Positions 6,828 through 14,578 of a DNA stretch of 64,000 nucleotides are shown here, piece after piece. The notes under the pieces were generated by a model. That model did not search any database. It was not told the origin of the DNA and saw only the letters and a list, made by a program, of their open reading frames with translations. Made by a program: the position numbers and the translations under genes. Each line of letters opens with the position of its first letter. Positions within the stretch are counted from its first letter, which is position 1. Location: assembly GCF_900112845.1 (NCBI RefSeq), contig NZ_FONG01000026.1, forward strand, positions 57,587 to 121,586, in the 5' to 3' direction. The DNA is from Actinacidiphila alni (GTDB taxonomy: Bacteria > Actinomycetota > Actinomycetes > Streptomycetales > Streptomycetaceae).

Positions 6828-7898
6828 TCAGGCGGTGAGCCAGGCGCGCAGCCGCTCCTCGGCCTCCAGGACGGCGGCGACCGCGACGTGCTCCTCGCGG
6901 GCGTGCGCGAGCCTGGGGTCGCCGGGGCCGTAGTTCACGGCGGGGACGCCGAGCGCGGAGAAGCGGGCGACATCGGTCCAGGCGTCCTTGGGCGCAGGTT
7001 CCGTGCCGATGGCACGGACGAAGGCGGCGGCGGCCGGGTGCGCGAGGCCGGGCAGCGCGCCGGGGGCGCTGTCGGTGAGCACCACGGGGAAGCCGGCGAA
7101 GACCTCCTCGGCGTGCAGCAGCGCGTCGGCCTCGGTGCGGTCGGGCGCGAAGCGGAAGTTGACGATCACCGCGCAGGCGTCGGGGATCACATTGCCCGCG
7201 TGGCCGCCCTCGATCATCACCGCGTTCAGGCCCTCGCGGTATTCCAGGCCGTCGATGACGACCCGCCGGGGCTCGTACGACGCCAGCCGGTCCAGGATCG
7301 GCGCCGCCTTGTGGATGGCGTTCTCGCCGAGCCAGCTGCGGGCGGAGTGGGCGCGGCGCCCGGTGGTCTCGACCCGGAAGCGCAGGGTGCCCTGGCAGCC
7401 GCCCTCGACCTTGCCGTCGGTCGGCTCCATCAGGACGGCGAAGTCGGCCGCGAGCCAGTCCGGGTGCCGCGCGACGAGTCGGCCGAGGCCGTTGAACTCG
7501 GCGGCGATCTCCTCGGCGTCGTAGAAGACGTAGGTGAGGTCGCGGTTGGGCTCGGTGAGGGTCGCGGCGAGCCGCAGCTGGACGGCGACGCCCGCCTTCA
7601 TGTCGGAGGTGCCGCAGCCCCACAGCAGTCCTTCGTCGTCCAGCCGGGACGGCAGATTGTCGGCGATCGGCACGGTGTCGATGTGCCCGGCGAGCAGGAC
7701 GCGTTCGCCGCGGCCCAGCTCGGTGCGGGCCACGATCGCGTCGCCGTCCCGGTCCACCCGCAGGTGCGGCAGCCCGCGCAGCGCCTCCTCCACCAGATCG
7801 GCCAGCGCTTTCTCGTCCCGGCTGACGGACGGTACGTCCACGAGCTGGGCGGTGAGGCGGGCGGCGTCCTGGCCGAGGTCGAGCGTGCGGGAAGACAT
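6828..7898 (-). CDS. dapE: succinyl-diaminopimelate desuccinylase
   Basis: A 356-aa M20-family metallohydrolase that releases succinate from N-succinyl-LL-diaminopimelate in lysine and peptidoglycan-precursor synthesis. The dinuclear zinc site is visible: LLAGHIDTVP (His, Asp), GCGTSDMKAG (bridging Asp), YDAEEIAAEFNGLG (catalytic and ligand Glu), LMEPTDG, and a C-terminal His. The dimerisation domain lies in the middle (about 180-290) with the conserved RRAHSARSWLGENAIHK. The ATG at 7898 gives normal length. It matches Rv1202, and dapC occurs 2 kb away in the same window. Confidence 0.93.
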   Translation of the reverse strand: MSSRTLDLGQDAARLTAQLVDVPSVSRDEKALADLVEEALRGLPHLRVDRDGDAIVARTELGRGERVLLAGHIDTVPIADNLPSRLDDEGLLWGCGTSDMKAGVAVQLRLAATLTEPNRDLTYVFYDAEEIAAEFNGLGRLVARHPDWLAADFAVLMEPTDGKVEGGCQGTLRFRVETTGRRAHSARSWLGENAIHKAAPILDRLASYEPRRVVIDGLEYREGLNAVMIEGGHAGNVIPDACAVIVNFRFAPDRTEADALLHAEEVFAGFPVVLTDSAPGALPGLAHPAAAAFVRAIGTEPAPKDAWTDVARFSALGVPAVNYGPGDPRLAHAREEHVAVAAVLEAEERLRAWLTA

Positions 7899-8072
7899 GC
7901 GCCCAGCGTAGGCGGTCGGCGCGGGCTCGCGGGCCGCGCCGCATCGCGGTCGGCGCCGGCGCGCGGTGCGCGCCGCATCGGGGTCCGCGCGGGCTCGCGG
8001 GCTCAGACTCCTTCGGTACGCTTCGCCCGTGCCCGGCCGTCCCCCACGAAGCCTGTGAAATCCGCGAGATCC

Positions 8073-9035
8073 ATGTCCCAGAAGTCCGGCAAGTCCGGTA
8101 GGTCGACCACGTCGACGAAGCCCGCCAAGCGCAAGCGCCGCGGCCGTACGTTCCTCACGGCGGCCGTGGTGCTGCTCGGCCTGGCCGGCTACGGCCTGTA
8201 CCACGCGCAGGACAAGGGCCCGGCGGCCGCGGGCTGCACGGTGACGGCGGACGGCGACACGCTGGACCTGAGCCCGTCGCAGGCGGCCAACGCGGCGACG
8301 GTCGCGGCGGTGGCGACCTCGCGCGGGCTGCCGGAGCGGGCGCTGACGATAGCCCTGGCGACCGCGCTCCAGGAGTCGCGTCTTGACAATCTGGACCACG
8401 GCGACCGGGATTCGCTGGGCCTGTTCCAGCAGCGCCCGTCCCAGGGCTGGGGCACCGCGCAGCAGATCCTGGACCCGGTGTACGCGTCCAACGCCTTCTT
8501 CGACGGCCTGGTCAAGATCGAGGGCTATTCGCGGCTGCCGCTGACCGTGGCCGCGCAGCGGGTGCAGAAGAGCGGCTTCCCGCAGGCGTACGCCAAGCAC
8601 GAGACGGACGCGACGCTGCTGTCGGCGGCGCTGACCGGCCGCAAGGCGGCGGCGCTGAGCTGCACGACCGGCGCCGACACCCCGTACAGCGCGGGCGGCA
8701 GGCTGGGGCGTACGGAGCGGGTGACGGACCGGCTGACGCGCGAATTCGGCAGCCAGGTCAAGCCGCGGGCGGCCGTCGAGCCGCGGACGGTCGCGGTGCC
8801 GGCGGCCCCGGCGGGCGGCGCGGCGGAGGGCGACGGGGCCCGGCGCGGCTGGGAGCTGGCGCAGTGGGCGGTGGCGCACGCGCACGATCTGAAGGTCGAG
8901 CAGGTGACCTTCGGCGGCCGGAAGTGGGCGGCGGCGCAGTCCGGCAAGGGCTGGCAGAAGCAGCGGCCGGACAGCGCGAAGGGCGGTTCGGGCGCCGCGC
9001 CGGACGGATTCGTACGGATCACCGTCGCGCAATAG
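8073..9035 (+). CDS. membrane-anchored lytic-transglycosylase-like protein (conserved Streptomyces family)
   Basis: About 320 aa. A Lys/Arg/Ser-rich N-terminus is followed by a single membrane segment (FLTAAVVLLGLAGYGLYH, about residues 27-44), so the body is outside the membrane. The extracellular region begins with a Cys-containing strand and then ALTIALATALQESRLDNLDHGDRDSLGLFQQRPSQGWG. That segment resembles the E-S catalytic helix and GLFQ motif of goose-type lysozyme/soluble lytic transglycosylase folds. The family is often labelled heavy metal transporter in databases; I see nothing supporting that. An in-frame GTG at 8055 is an alternative start with an equally weak ribosome binding site. 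Confidence 0.75.
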   Translation: MSQKSGKSGRSTTSTKPAKRKRRGRTFLTAAVVLLGLAGYGLYHAQDKGPAAAGCTVTADGDTLDLSPSQAANAATVAAVATSRGLPERALTIALATALQESRLDNLDHGDRDSLGLFQQRPSQGWGTAQQILDPVYASNAFFDGLVKIEGYSRLPLTVAAQRVQKSGFPQAYAKHETDATLLSAALTGRKAAALSCTTGADTPYSAGGRLGRTERVTDRLTREFGSQVKPRAAVEPRTVAVPAAPAGGAAEGDGARRGWELAQWAVAHAHDLKVEQVTFGGRKWAAAQSGKGWQKQRPDSAKGGSGAAPDGFVRITVAQ

Positions 9036-9341
9036 TGCGCGGATTCACCCGCAGGTGCTTCTTCGCGCGGTCAAACACGCCCGCGCGGATTGCCCGGAAA
9101 AACCACTCGACGGTATGTCAATTCCCGTGCCGCATAAGGGAAGTGACGTTTCGTCAAAGTCATATGAGCTGTCCGTTATCTCCGATCTGCCGGACTCCGA
9201 TAATGCGACGCATTACCCACTCTTTACCTTGGACGGCCGCAACCTTCGGCCGCGTCGAGCGGTAGTCACCACGTCCGCCCGGCGGACGTGAGACGTCCCG
9301 CCGCCGTGAGCGGCCACCCCGTAAGCCGTCGAAGGAGCACC
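9036..9341. promoter_or_regulatory. 306-bp intergenic region with two palindromes and locally lower GC
   Basis: No gene is supported here. TGACGtttCGTCA (9144-9156) is a small dyad. A 10-bp perfect inverted repeat with a single-base centre spans 9270-9290 (CACGTCCGCC / GGCGGACGTG) and lies about 50 bases before the secreted-protein start, where it could be an operator or a 5'-leader hairpin. The stretch 9100-9240 is richer in A+T than its surroundings, as promoter regions in these genomes are. Confidence 0.45.
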
Positions 9342-9839
9342 ATGTCCCTCCCCCTGACCCGCCGGTTCGCCCAGGCCGCCCTGCTGATCGGCGCCGCCGC
9401 CGCGCCCCTGATCGGTGCGGGCGCCGCGCAGGCCGCCACCCCGTCGCCGACCGACCTGGGCGGGCTGACCAACCTGGACGGCGCGAACATCGGCAATCTG
9501 GACGGCGCGAGCGTCGGCAACACGGTGGACGGCGCCGCCCAGCAGGCGACCGGGATCACCGGTCAGGTGGGCACCCAGGCGCTGAAGACCGCGCTGCCGG
9601 CCACCGGCCGGGTCGTCGGCACCGCGAGCAAGACCGCCGCGCCGGCCGCGCAGAAGGCCGCGGGCGACGCCGCCGACTCCGCCGGCCGGATCGTCGGCCA
9701 GACCGCCGAGTCCGCGACCGCCGCCGCGCCGGGCACCGACACCCTGCCGGTCAGCGCGCTGCCCAACACCGGTGAGCTGCCGACCAACGCGCTGCCCACC
9801 ACCGACATGCTGCCGCTCAAGGGCCTCCCGCTGGTCTGA
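9342..9839 (+). CDS. small secreted Ala/Thr/Gly-rich protein, function unknown
   Basis: 165 aa. A Sec signal peptide is clear: basic MSLPLTRRF, a hydrophobic stretch AQAALLIGAAAAPLIGAG, and cleavage after AAQAA near residue 31. The mature part is low in complexity and lacks cysteines. Near-repeats LDGANIGNLDGASVGN open it, and the end has repeated LP motifs (LPVSALPNTGELPTNALPTTDMLPLKGLPL). The ribosome binding site AAGGAG is well placed before the ATG at 9342. It is followed by a very strong hairpin terminator. Similar small proteins occur across Streptomyces, but I do not know a function. Confidence 0.8.
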   Translation: MSLPLTRRFAQAALLIGAAAAPLIGAGAAQAATPSPTDLGGLTNLDGANIGNLDGASVGNTVDGAAQQATGITGQVGTQALKTALPATGRVVGTASKTAAPAAQKAAGDAADSAGRIVGQTAESATAAAPGTDTLPVSALPNTGELPTNALPTTDMLPLKGLPLV

Positions 9840-9855
9840 GCCGCGTCGGGCGCGT

Positions 9856-9902
9856 GCGAAAGGGGGGCCCGGGAGCGTCACGCTCCCGGGCCCCCCTTTC
9901 GC
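9856..9902. terminator. 22-bp perfect hairpin between convergent genes
   Basis: The arms at 9856-9877 and 9881-9902 are exact complements with a 3-base loop; the stem core is AAGGGGGGCCCGGGAGCG. It lies between the convergent secreted-protein and dapC genes, so it can terminate both. Confidence 0.9.
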
Positions 9903-9929
9903 GCGCCGAAAAGGCGTGCCCCGTACGGG

Positions 9930-11036
9930 TCAGGCCGCGTCGTCCAGGCGGGCCACGGCCGCCGCCACCCGCTCGTCGACCGCCGTGAAGGCGATCCGCA
10001 CGAACTGCTCGCCGCCGGGCCCGTAGAACTCGCCCGGCGCGACCAGGATGCCGCGCTTGGCCAGGTCACCGACGGTGTCCCAGCAGTTCTCGCCCCGGGT
10101 CGCCCACAGATACAGGCTGGCCTCGCTGTGCTCGATCCGGAAACCCGCGCCCTCGAAGGCCGTCCGCAGGGCGGAACGGCGGCGCGCGTAGCGCTCCTTC
10201 TGCTCCACCGCGTGCGCCCGGTCACCGAGCGCGGCGATCATCGCGGCCTGCACGGGCGCGGGCACGATCATGCCGGTGTGCTTGCGCACCGCCAGCAGAT
10301 CGGCGACCACCGCCGGGTCACCGGCCAGGAAGGCGCCGCGGTAGCCCGCGAAGTTGGAGCGCTTGGACAGCGAGTGCACGGCGATCAGGCCCTCGTGGCT
10401 GTCCCCGCACACCTCCGGGTGCAGCACCGAGACCGGCTCGGCGCCCTCCCAGCCCAGCTCGATGTAGCACTCGTCGGAGGCCACCAGCACACCGTGCTCG
10501 CGCGCCCAGGCCACGATCCGCCGCAGTTCGGCGGCGGACAGCACCCGGCCGGTCGGATTCGACGGGCTGTTCAGCCACAGCAGCTTCAGCCCGGCCGGGT
10601 CCAGTTCGGCCACCGGGTCCTCGTACGTGACCGGCTCCGCGCGGGCCACCAGCGCGCCGATCTCGTACGTCGGGTAGGCGAGCCGCGGATACGCGACCCG
10701 GTCGCCCGCCGTCAGGCCGAGCAGCGTCGGCAGCCAGCCGACCAGTTCCTTGGAGCCGATCAGCGGCAGGACGTGCGCCGGATCGGCGCCGGTCACGCCG
10801 TGCCACTGCCGCAGGTATCCGGCGGCGGCCTCGCGCAGCACGGCCGTGCCGTACGTCAGCGGATAGCCGGGGCTGTCGGCCGCGGCGGTCAGCGCCTGCC
10901 GGATCACCTCAGGCACCGGGTCCACCGGTGTGCCCACCGACAGGTCGACCGCGCCGCCGCTGTGCGCGACGGCCGTCGCCTTGTACGGCTCCAGGCGGTC
11001 CCACGGGAAAACGGGAAGGCGGGCGGAGATGCTCAC
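9930..11036 (-). CDS. dapC: succinyldiaminopimelate transaminase (fold-type I PLP aminotransferase)
   Basis: A 368-aa class I/II aminotransferase. It converts N-succinyl-L-2-amino-6-ketopimelate to N-succinyl-LL-DAP, one step before DapE. WLNSPSNPTGRVLS and VASDECYIELGWE are the PLP-anchoring segments, and the Schiff-base lysine lies in HSLSKRSNFAGYRGAF. The start is the GTG at 11036 (VSISARLPVFPWDRL), the conserved N-terminus of the actinobacterial DapC group. It follows fdxA on the same strand, an association shared with M. tuberculosis (fdxC-dapC), with a hairpin between the two. Confidence 0.92.
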   Translation of the reverse strand: MSISARLPVFPWDRLEPYKATAVAHSGGAVDLSVGTPVDPVPEVIRQALTAAADSPGYPLTYGTAVLREAAAGYLRQWHGVTGADPAHVLPLIGSKELVGWLPTLLGLTAGDRVAYPRLAYPTYEIGALVARAEPVTYEDPVAELDPAGLKLLWLNSPSNPTGRVLSAAELRRIVAWAREHGVLVASDECYIELGWEGAEPVSVLHPEVCGDSHEGLIAVHSLSKRSNFAGYRGAFLAGDPAVVADLLAVRKHTGMIVPAPVQAAMIAALGDRAHAVEQKERYARRRSALRTAFEGAGFRIEHSEASLYLWATRGENCWDTVGDLAKRGILVAPGEFYGPGGEQFVRIAFTAVDERVAAAVARLDDAA

Positions 11037-11076
11037 GTGCTCACTCTCGCTTCTGGCGGTCGTGGACGTACGCCAC

Positions 11077-11114
11077 GGCCCCGTACGGCGTCGCTCTGGG
11101 CGCCGTACGGGGCC
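11077..11114 (-). terminator. 14-bp hairpin after fdxA
   Basis: GGCCCCGTACGGCG (11077-11090) pairs perfectly with 11101-11114 across a 10-base loop. It lies between the ferredoxin stop and the dapC start and may partially terminate or stabilise the fdxA transcript. Confidence 0.75.
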
Positions 11115-11143
11115 GGGCGGACGTGCGGCCTCAGTGGTCCTGC

Positions 11144-11470
11144 TCAGTGGTCCTGGTTCTGCGGGGGCAGCGCCGCGATGAAGGGGTGGTCGCGCTCGAT
11201 GAGGCCGAGCTTGGACGCGCCGCCGGGAGAGCCCAGTTCGTCGAAGAACTCCACGTTCGCCTTGTAGTAGTCCTTCCACTCCTCCGGGGTGTCGTCCTCG
11301 TAGAAGATCGCCTCGACCGGGCACACCGGCTCACAGGCGCCGCAGTCGACGCATTCGTCCGGGTGGATGTACAAGGACCGGGAGCCCTCGTAGATACAGT
11401 CGACCGGGCACTCTTCGATGCACGCCTTGTCCTTCAGGTCGACACAAGGCTGCGCGATGACGTAGGTCAC
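11144..11470 (-). CDS. fdxA: 7Fe (3Fe-4S/4Fe-4S) ferredoxin
   Basis: A 108-aa bacterial ferredoxin. Cys9, Cys17, Cys21 and Cys25 and then CVDCGACEPVCP (Cys40, 43, 46, 50) give the two cluster-binding sets of the seven-iron type, where one cysteine is not a ligand of the 3Fe cluster. The C-terminal extension (about residues 58-108, FFDELGSPGGASKLG) is typical of FdxA/FdxC. The GTG start follows GAGGAGGAAC. It is a soluble electron carrier, probably for P450s or other oxidoreductases. Its position next to dapC is conserved; a metabolic link is not implied. Confidence 0.95.
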   Translation of the reverse strand: MTYVIAQPCVDLKDKACIEECPVDCIYEGSRSLYIHPDECVDCGACEPVCPVEAIFYEDDTPEEWKDYYKANVEFFDELGSPGGASKLGLIERDHPFIAALPPQNQDH

Positions 11471-11578
11471 GCTGTCGTTCCTCCTCGATAGGGCTCATCT
11501 CGCGCGGGAGCGCGGCGTCGTCGATGCCCGCACCTAGTATCTCCGTTCCTGAGCACGAACCGAACAGGAGGGGCACGC

Positions 11579-12556
11579 ATGGCAGCCGATTTCTCTTCCG
11601 GAGCGCGGCTCGTGGTCCGGATTACCCCGGCTGACGTGGGAAAACGTGTTTCCGTGCGCCAACTGCTGGAGATCACCGACGGGCATCCTACGTTCACCGA
11701 TACGGTCGGTGTTCTCGTATCGTGGGATGCCGGAGTGGTGTCCGTCACGCGGAAGAGCGGGGAAACGGTACTAATTGATGAGGCCGCGCTGGTCGCCGGG
11801 AAGGTGGTGCCGCCCGCGCCGCCGTCACGGAGAATGGTGCGGGTGACGTCCGCGTCCCCCGAGGAGCTGGAGGCCGTCGCCTCGCGCGCCTGGCCCGCCA
11901 CCGAGACCGAGCCGCTCGGCGGCTGGACGCTGCGTGCGGCCGGCAGGTTTACGAGGCGGGCCAATTCGGCGCTGGTGGACGGTGATCCGGGGCGGCCGCT
12001 GGACGAGGCGCTGGCGTACGTCACCGGCTGGTACGGCGAGCGCGGTACGACGCCGTATCTCCAGGTGCCCGACGGGTCGCCGTACGCGGCCGCGCTGGCG
12101 GACCGCGGCTGGGTGCGGGAGGCGGACACCGTGGTGCGGACCGCGCCGCTGGCGCCGCTCACCCGGCTGCCCGGCGCGGACGCCGTGACGCTGTCGCGTA
12201 CCCCTGACGCGGCCTGGCTGGCCGCCTACCACCGCACCGGGGAACTGGCGGACGCGGCACTGAAGGTGGTCTCGGGTGGTCCTTCCGTGTGGTTCGCGAC
12301 GGCGCCCGGCGCGATCGGGCGGTCGGTCGTCGAGGGGCCGTGGGCGCTGTTCGGCGCGATCGAGGTGGCACCGGAGCACCGCAGGAAGGGCCTGGCCACC
12401 GCGGTGATGGGCGCGCTGGCACAGCGCGCCGCCGACGAGGGCGCCACCGTCGCCTACCTCCAGGTCGAGGCCGACAATGCCGCGGCCCGCGCCCTCTACG
12501 ACGGACTGGGGTTCACCGACCACCACGGCTACCACTACCGTCGACCACCGGTATGA
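11579..12556 (+). CDS. GNAT-family N-acetyltransferase with N-terminal SH3-like domain
   Basis: 325 aa. The start at 11579 follows AGGAGGGGCACGC. The first 85 residues (RLVVRITPADVGKRVSVRQL ... VLIDEAALVAGK) form a small beta-rich domain like that of Rv0428c-type acetyltransferases. The C-terminal half holds the GNAT fold: IEVAPEHRRKGLATAVMGAL (acetyl-CoA pyrophosphate loop, about residues 260-279) and YLQVEADNAAARALYDGLGF. Acceptor unknown. It overlaps the next gene by ATGA, so the two are translationally coupled. Confidence 0.88.
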   Translation: MAADFSSGARLVVRITPADVGKRVSVRQLLEITDGHPTFTDTVGVLVSWDAGVVSVTRKSGETVLIDEAALVAGKVVPPAPPSRRMVRVTSASPEELEAVASRAWPATETEPLGGWTLRAAGRFTRRANSALVDGDPGRPLDEALAYVTGWYGERGTTPYLQVPDGSPYAAALADRGWVREADTVVRTAPLAPLTRLPGADAVTLSRTPDAAWLAAYHRTGELADAALKVVSGGPSVWFATAPGAIGRSVVEGPWALFGAIEVAPEHRRKGLATAVMGALAQRAADEGATVAYLQVEADNAAARALYDGLGFTDHHGYHYRRPPV

Positions 12557-13377
12557 GCGGCGACGTACGGGAACGGTTCGCGGCGGCGGCCCGCGAGGAG
12601 CGGCCCGACCTCGCCGAACTCTGCCTGCTCATCGGTGCGGAGGCCGACCCGGCGCTGGACGGCGCCGCGATCGACGCCGCCCACATCGAACTGGACCGGC
12701 TCGCCGGGCTGCTGCCGTACGGCCTGGCGACCCCGCTGGAGTGGGCGAACGCCACGCACCGGCTGCTCGGCGCCGGGCTCGGCTTCCACGGCGCGCCCGG
12801 CGACTACCAGAAGCTGGCGTCCTCGCTGCTGCAACAGGTGCTGCGGCGCCGCCGCGGGCTGCCGATCCTGCTGTCGGTGGTCTGGACGGAGGTCGCACGG
12901 CGGGCCGGGGCGCCGGTCTACGGGGTGGCGCTGCCCGGCCACTACGTCGTCGGCTTCGGCGATCCCGCGGGCGGGTACGTGCTGGTCGACCCGTTCGACC
13001 GAGGGCGGGTGCTGTCGGGGCCCGACGCCGAACTCCTGGTCGCCGGCGCCACCGGCGAGGCGCTGTCGCCCACCATGCTCACCCCGGCGGACCCGCTCGA
13101 CACCGTCCACCGGGTGCTGAACAACATCCGGGCCTGGGCCTCGCCCCGGCTGGAGCAGTCCGCGGTCGAGCTGTGGTCCATCGACCTCGCCCTGCTGCTC
13201 CCCCGGCACCCCGCGCGGCTGCGCTACGAGCGCGCCCAACTCCTCGTCCGCCTCGGCGACTTCACCGCGGGCGCCGCAGCGCTCGACGAATACGCCGATC
13301 TCATCGGGGGGTTCGACCCGGAGACGGCGGAGAAGATCCGCCGCAAGGCGAACGCGGCCCGCGCACAGCTCAATTGA
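12553..13377 (+). CDS. SirB1/transglutaminase-like family protein
   Basis: 274 aa, starting within the stop of the GNAT gene (ATGA). The family signature RRRGLPILLSVVWTEVARRAG and then VALPGHYVVGF place it in the SirB1 N-terminal/transglutaminase-like family. The usual catalytic Cys of transglutaminases is not evident, but the GHY histidine is. The C-terminal part (HPARLRYERAQLLVRLGDFT) is a TPR-like helical region. The biochemical role is unknown; coupling to an acetyltransferase suggests protein or small-molecule modification. Confidence 0.82.
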   Translation: MSGDVRERFAAAAREERPDLAELCLLIGAEADPALDGAAIDAAHIELDRLAGLLPYGLATPLEWANATHRLLGAGLGFHGAPGDYQKLASSLLQQVLRRRRGLPILLSVVWTEVARRAGAPVYGVALPGHYVVGFGDPAGGYVLVDPFDRGRVLSGPDAELLVAGATGEALSPTMLTPADPLDTVHRVLNNIRAWASPRLEQSAVELWSIDLALLLPRHPARLRYERAQLLVRLGDFTAGAAALDEYADLIGGFDPETAEKIRRKANAARAQLN

Positions 13378-13395
13378 CGTTCCGTCGGATCCTCG

Positions 13396-14013
13396 TCACA
13401 ACCAGCCCTTCTCGCGGGCGATACGGACCGCCTCGGCGCGATTGCGCGCGCCGGTCTTCTGGATGGCGGTCGACAGGTAATTGCGGACGGTGCCCTCGGA
13501 CAGCAGCAGGCGGCGGGCGATCTCGGCGTTGACCGAGCCGTCGGCGGCGGCCCGCAGCACCTCGCGCTCCCGGCCGGTCAACGGGTCCGCGCCGTCCGCG
13601 AGGGCGGCCGCGGCCAGGCCCGGGTCGATCACCCGCTCGCCGCGCAGCACCTGGCGGACCGCCTCCGCCAGTTGGGACGCGGGCGCGTCCTTGACCAGGA
13701 ACGCCTCGGCGCCCGACTCCATCGCGCGGCGCAGATAGCCGGGGCGGCCGAAGGTCGTGACAATCACGATCTTGACCTCCGGGAGTTCCGCGCGCAGGCG
13801 GGCGGCCGCCTCGATGCCGGTCAGGCCCGGCATCTCGATGTCCAGCAGCGCCACGTCCGGTGTGTGCTCCCGGGCCGCTGCCAGCACCTCGTCGCCGCGG
13901 GCGACCTGCGCCACCACCTCGATGTCGTCCTCGAGGCCCAGCAGGGTCGCCAGTGCCTCCCGCACCATCGACTGGTCGTCGGCGAGCAGGACGCGGACGG
14001 TTCTCACGGTCAT
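13396..14013 (-). CDS. NarL/DesR-type response regulator
   Basis: 205 aa. The receiver domain (residues 5-120) has the acidic pair ADDQ, phospho-acceptor Asp58 in VALLDIEMPG, the Thr in IVTTFG and Lys in FLVKDA. The LuxR-type HTH is at 145-195 (LTGREREVLRAAADG ... EGTVRNYLSTAIQKTG). It is closest to the DesR type. The obvious partner is the DesK-like kinase at 16275-17540, but the two genes are on opposite strands with the ABC transporter genes between. An in-frame GTG at 14007 is an alternative start. Converges on the SirB1 gene with an 18-base gap. Confidence 0.9.
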   Translation of the reverse strand: MTVRTVRVLLADDQSMVREALATLLGLEDDIEVVAQVARGDEVLAAAREHTPDVALLDIEMPGLTGIEAAARLRAELPEVKIVIVTTFGRPGYLRRAMESGAEAFLVKDAPASQLAEAVRQVLRGERVIDPGLAAAALADGADPLTGREREVLRAAADGSVNAEIARRLLLSEGTVRNYLSTAIQKTGARNRAEAVRIAREKGWL

Positions 14014-14038
14014 GCGGACAGGTTAGACACCTCGGGTG

Positions 14039-14365
14039 TCAGCCGGTGATCCGCATCAGGGTGATGCCGTCGCCCTCGACGGTGAAGGCGAAGTCCGACG
14101 GGCCGTTGAAGCCGTTGCCGCCCACCTGGGCGCTGACGACGGTCGTCGGACCCTCGGTCCTGACCGCCGTCACCTCCAGCGAGACCTGCTTCCCGATGAA
14201 TTCGGCGTCGCTCCATTCCCGGATCGCGTCCCGGCCGCGGAACACCCGGCCCCAGTCGTCCACGGCGCCCTCCGGGGTGAACGCCGCCAGATACGACTCG
14301 ACGTCGCCGTCGTTCGCGGCTTTCACCGCTGTCGCTACGGGCCCCGACAACTCGGTGCGGCTCAT
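14039..14365 (-). CDS. SnoaL-like/NTF2-family protein
   Basis: 108 aa with the layout of the SnoaL-like polyketide-cyclase/NTF2 fold: an opening helix (VATAVKAANDGDVESYLAAF), then TPEGAVDDWGRVFRGRDAIREWSD, then three beta strands. The start is the ATG at 14365 behind GAAGGGAAG; the longer frame upstream has no support. The function is likely small-molecule binding or isomerisation but cannot be specified. Same strand as the response regulator, 25 bases apart, so possibly co-transcribed with it. Confidence 0.8.
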   Translation of the reverse strand: MSRTELSGPVATAVKAANDGDVESYLAAFTPEGAVDDWGRVFRGRDAIREWSDAEFIGKQVSLEVTAVRTEGPTTVVSAQVGGNGFNGPSDFAFTVEGDGITLMRITG

Positions 14366-14578
14366 CTCCGTCTTCCCTTCCGTAGGTCCGCCTCGACCGT
14401 ACCCCGTGGCCCCGGGCCCCGCCCGCCGGAAAAGGGGTGCCCTTTCGCCTGACGGCGAGCGAGGTCTTTTCAGGGGCACCCCCTTACGTGACGCGCGGGT
14501 CGCGTATGACATCTGTCATCTGCAAGACACGACGGCAGCCACTGACGGGACCCGGGCGGGGTCCGGGAAGGTGGGGGC

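Noticed and set aside
9055..9291. Possible 78-aa gene in the intergenic region
   Set aside because: No ribosome binding site, atypical codon use, and it overlaps the palindromes; probably non-coding.
14434..14485. Hairpin upstream of the ABC exporter considered as a terminator or riboswitch
   Set aside because: Pairing is imperfect and interrupted; no known riboswitch features. Kept only as a possible regulator site.
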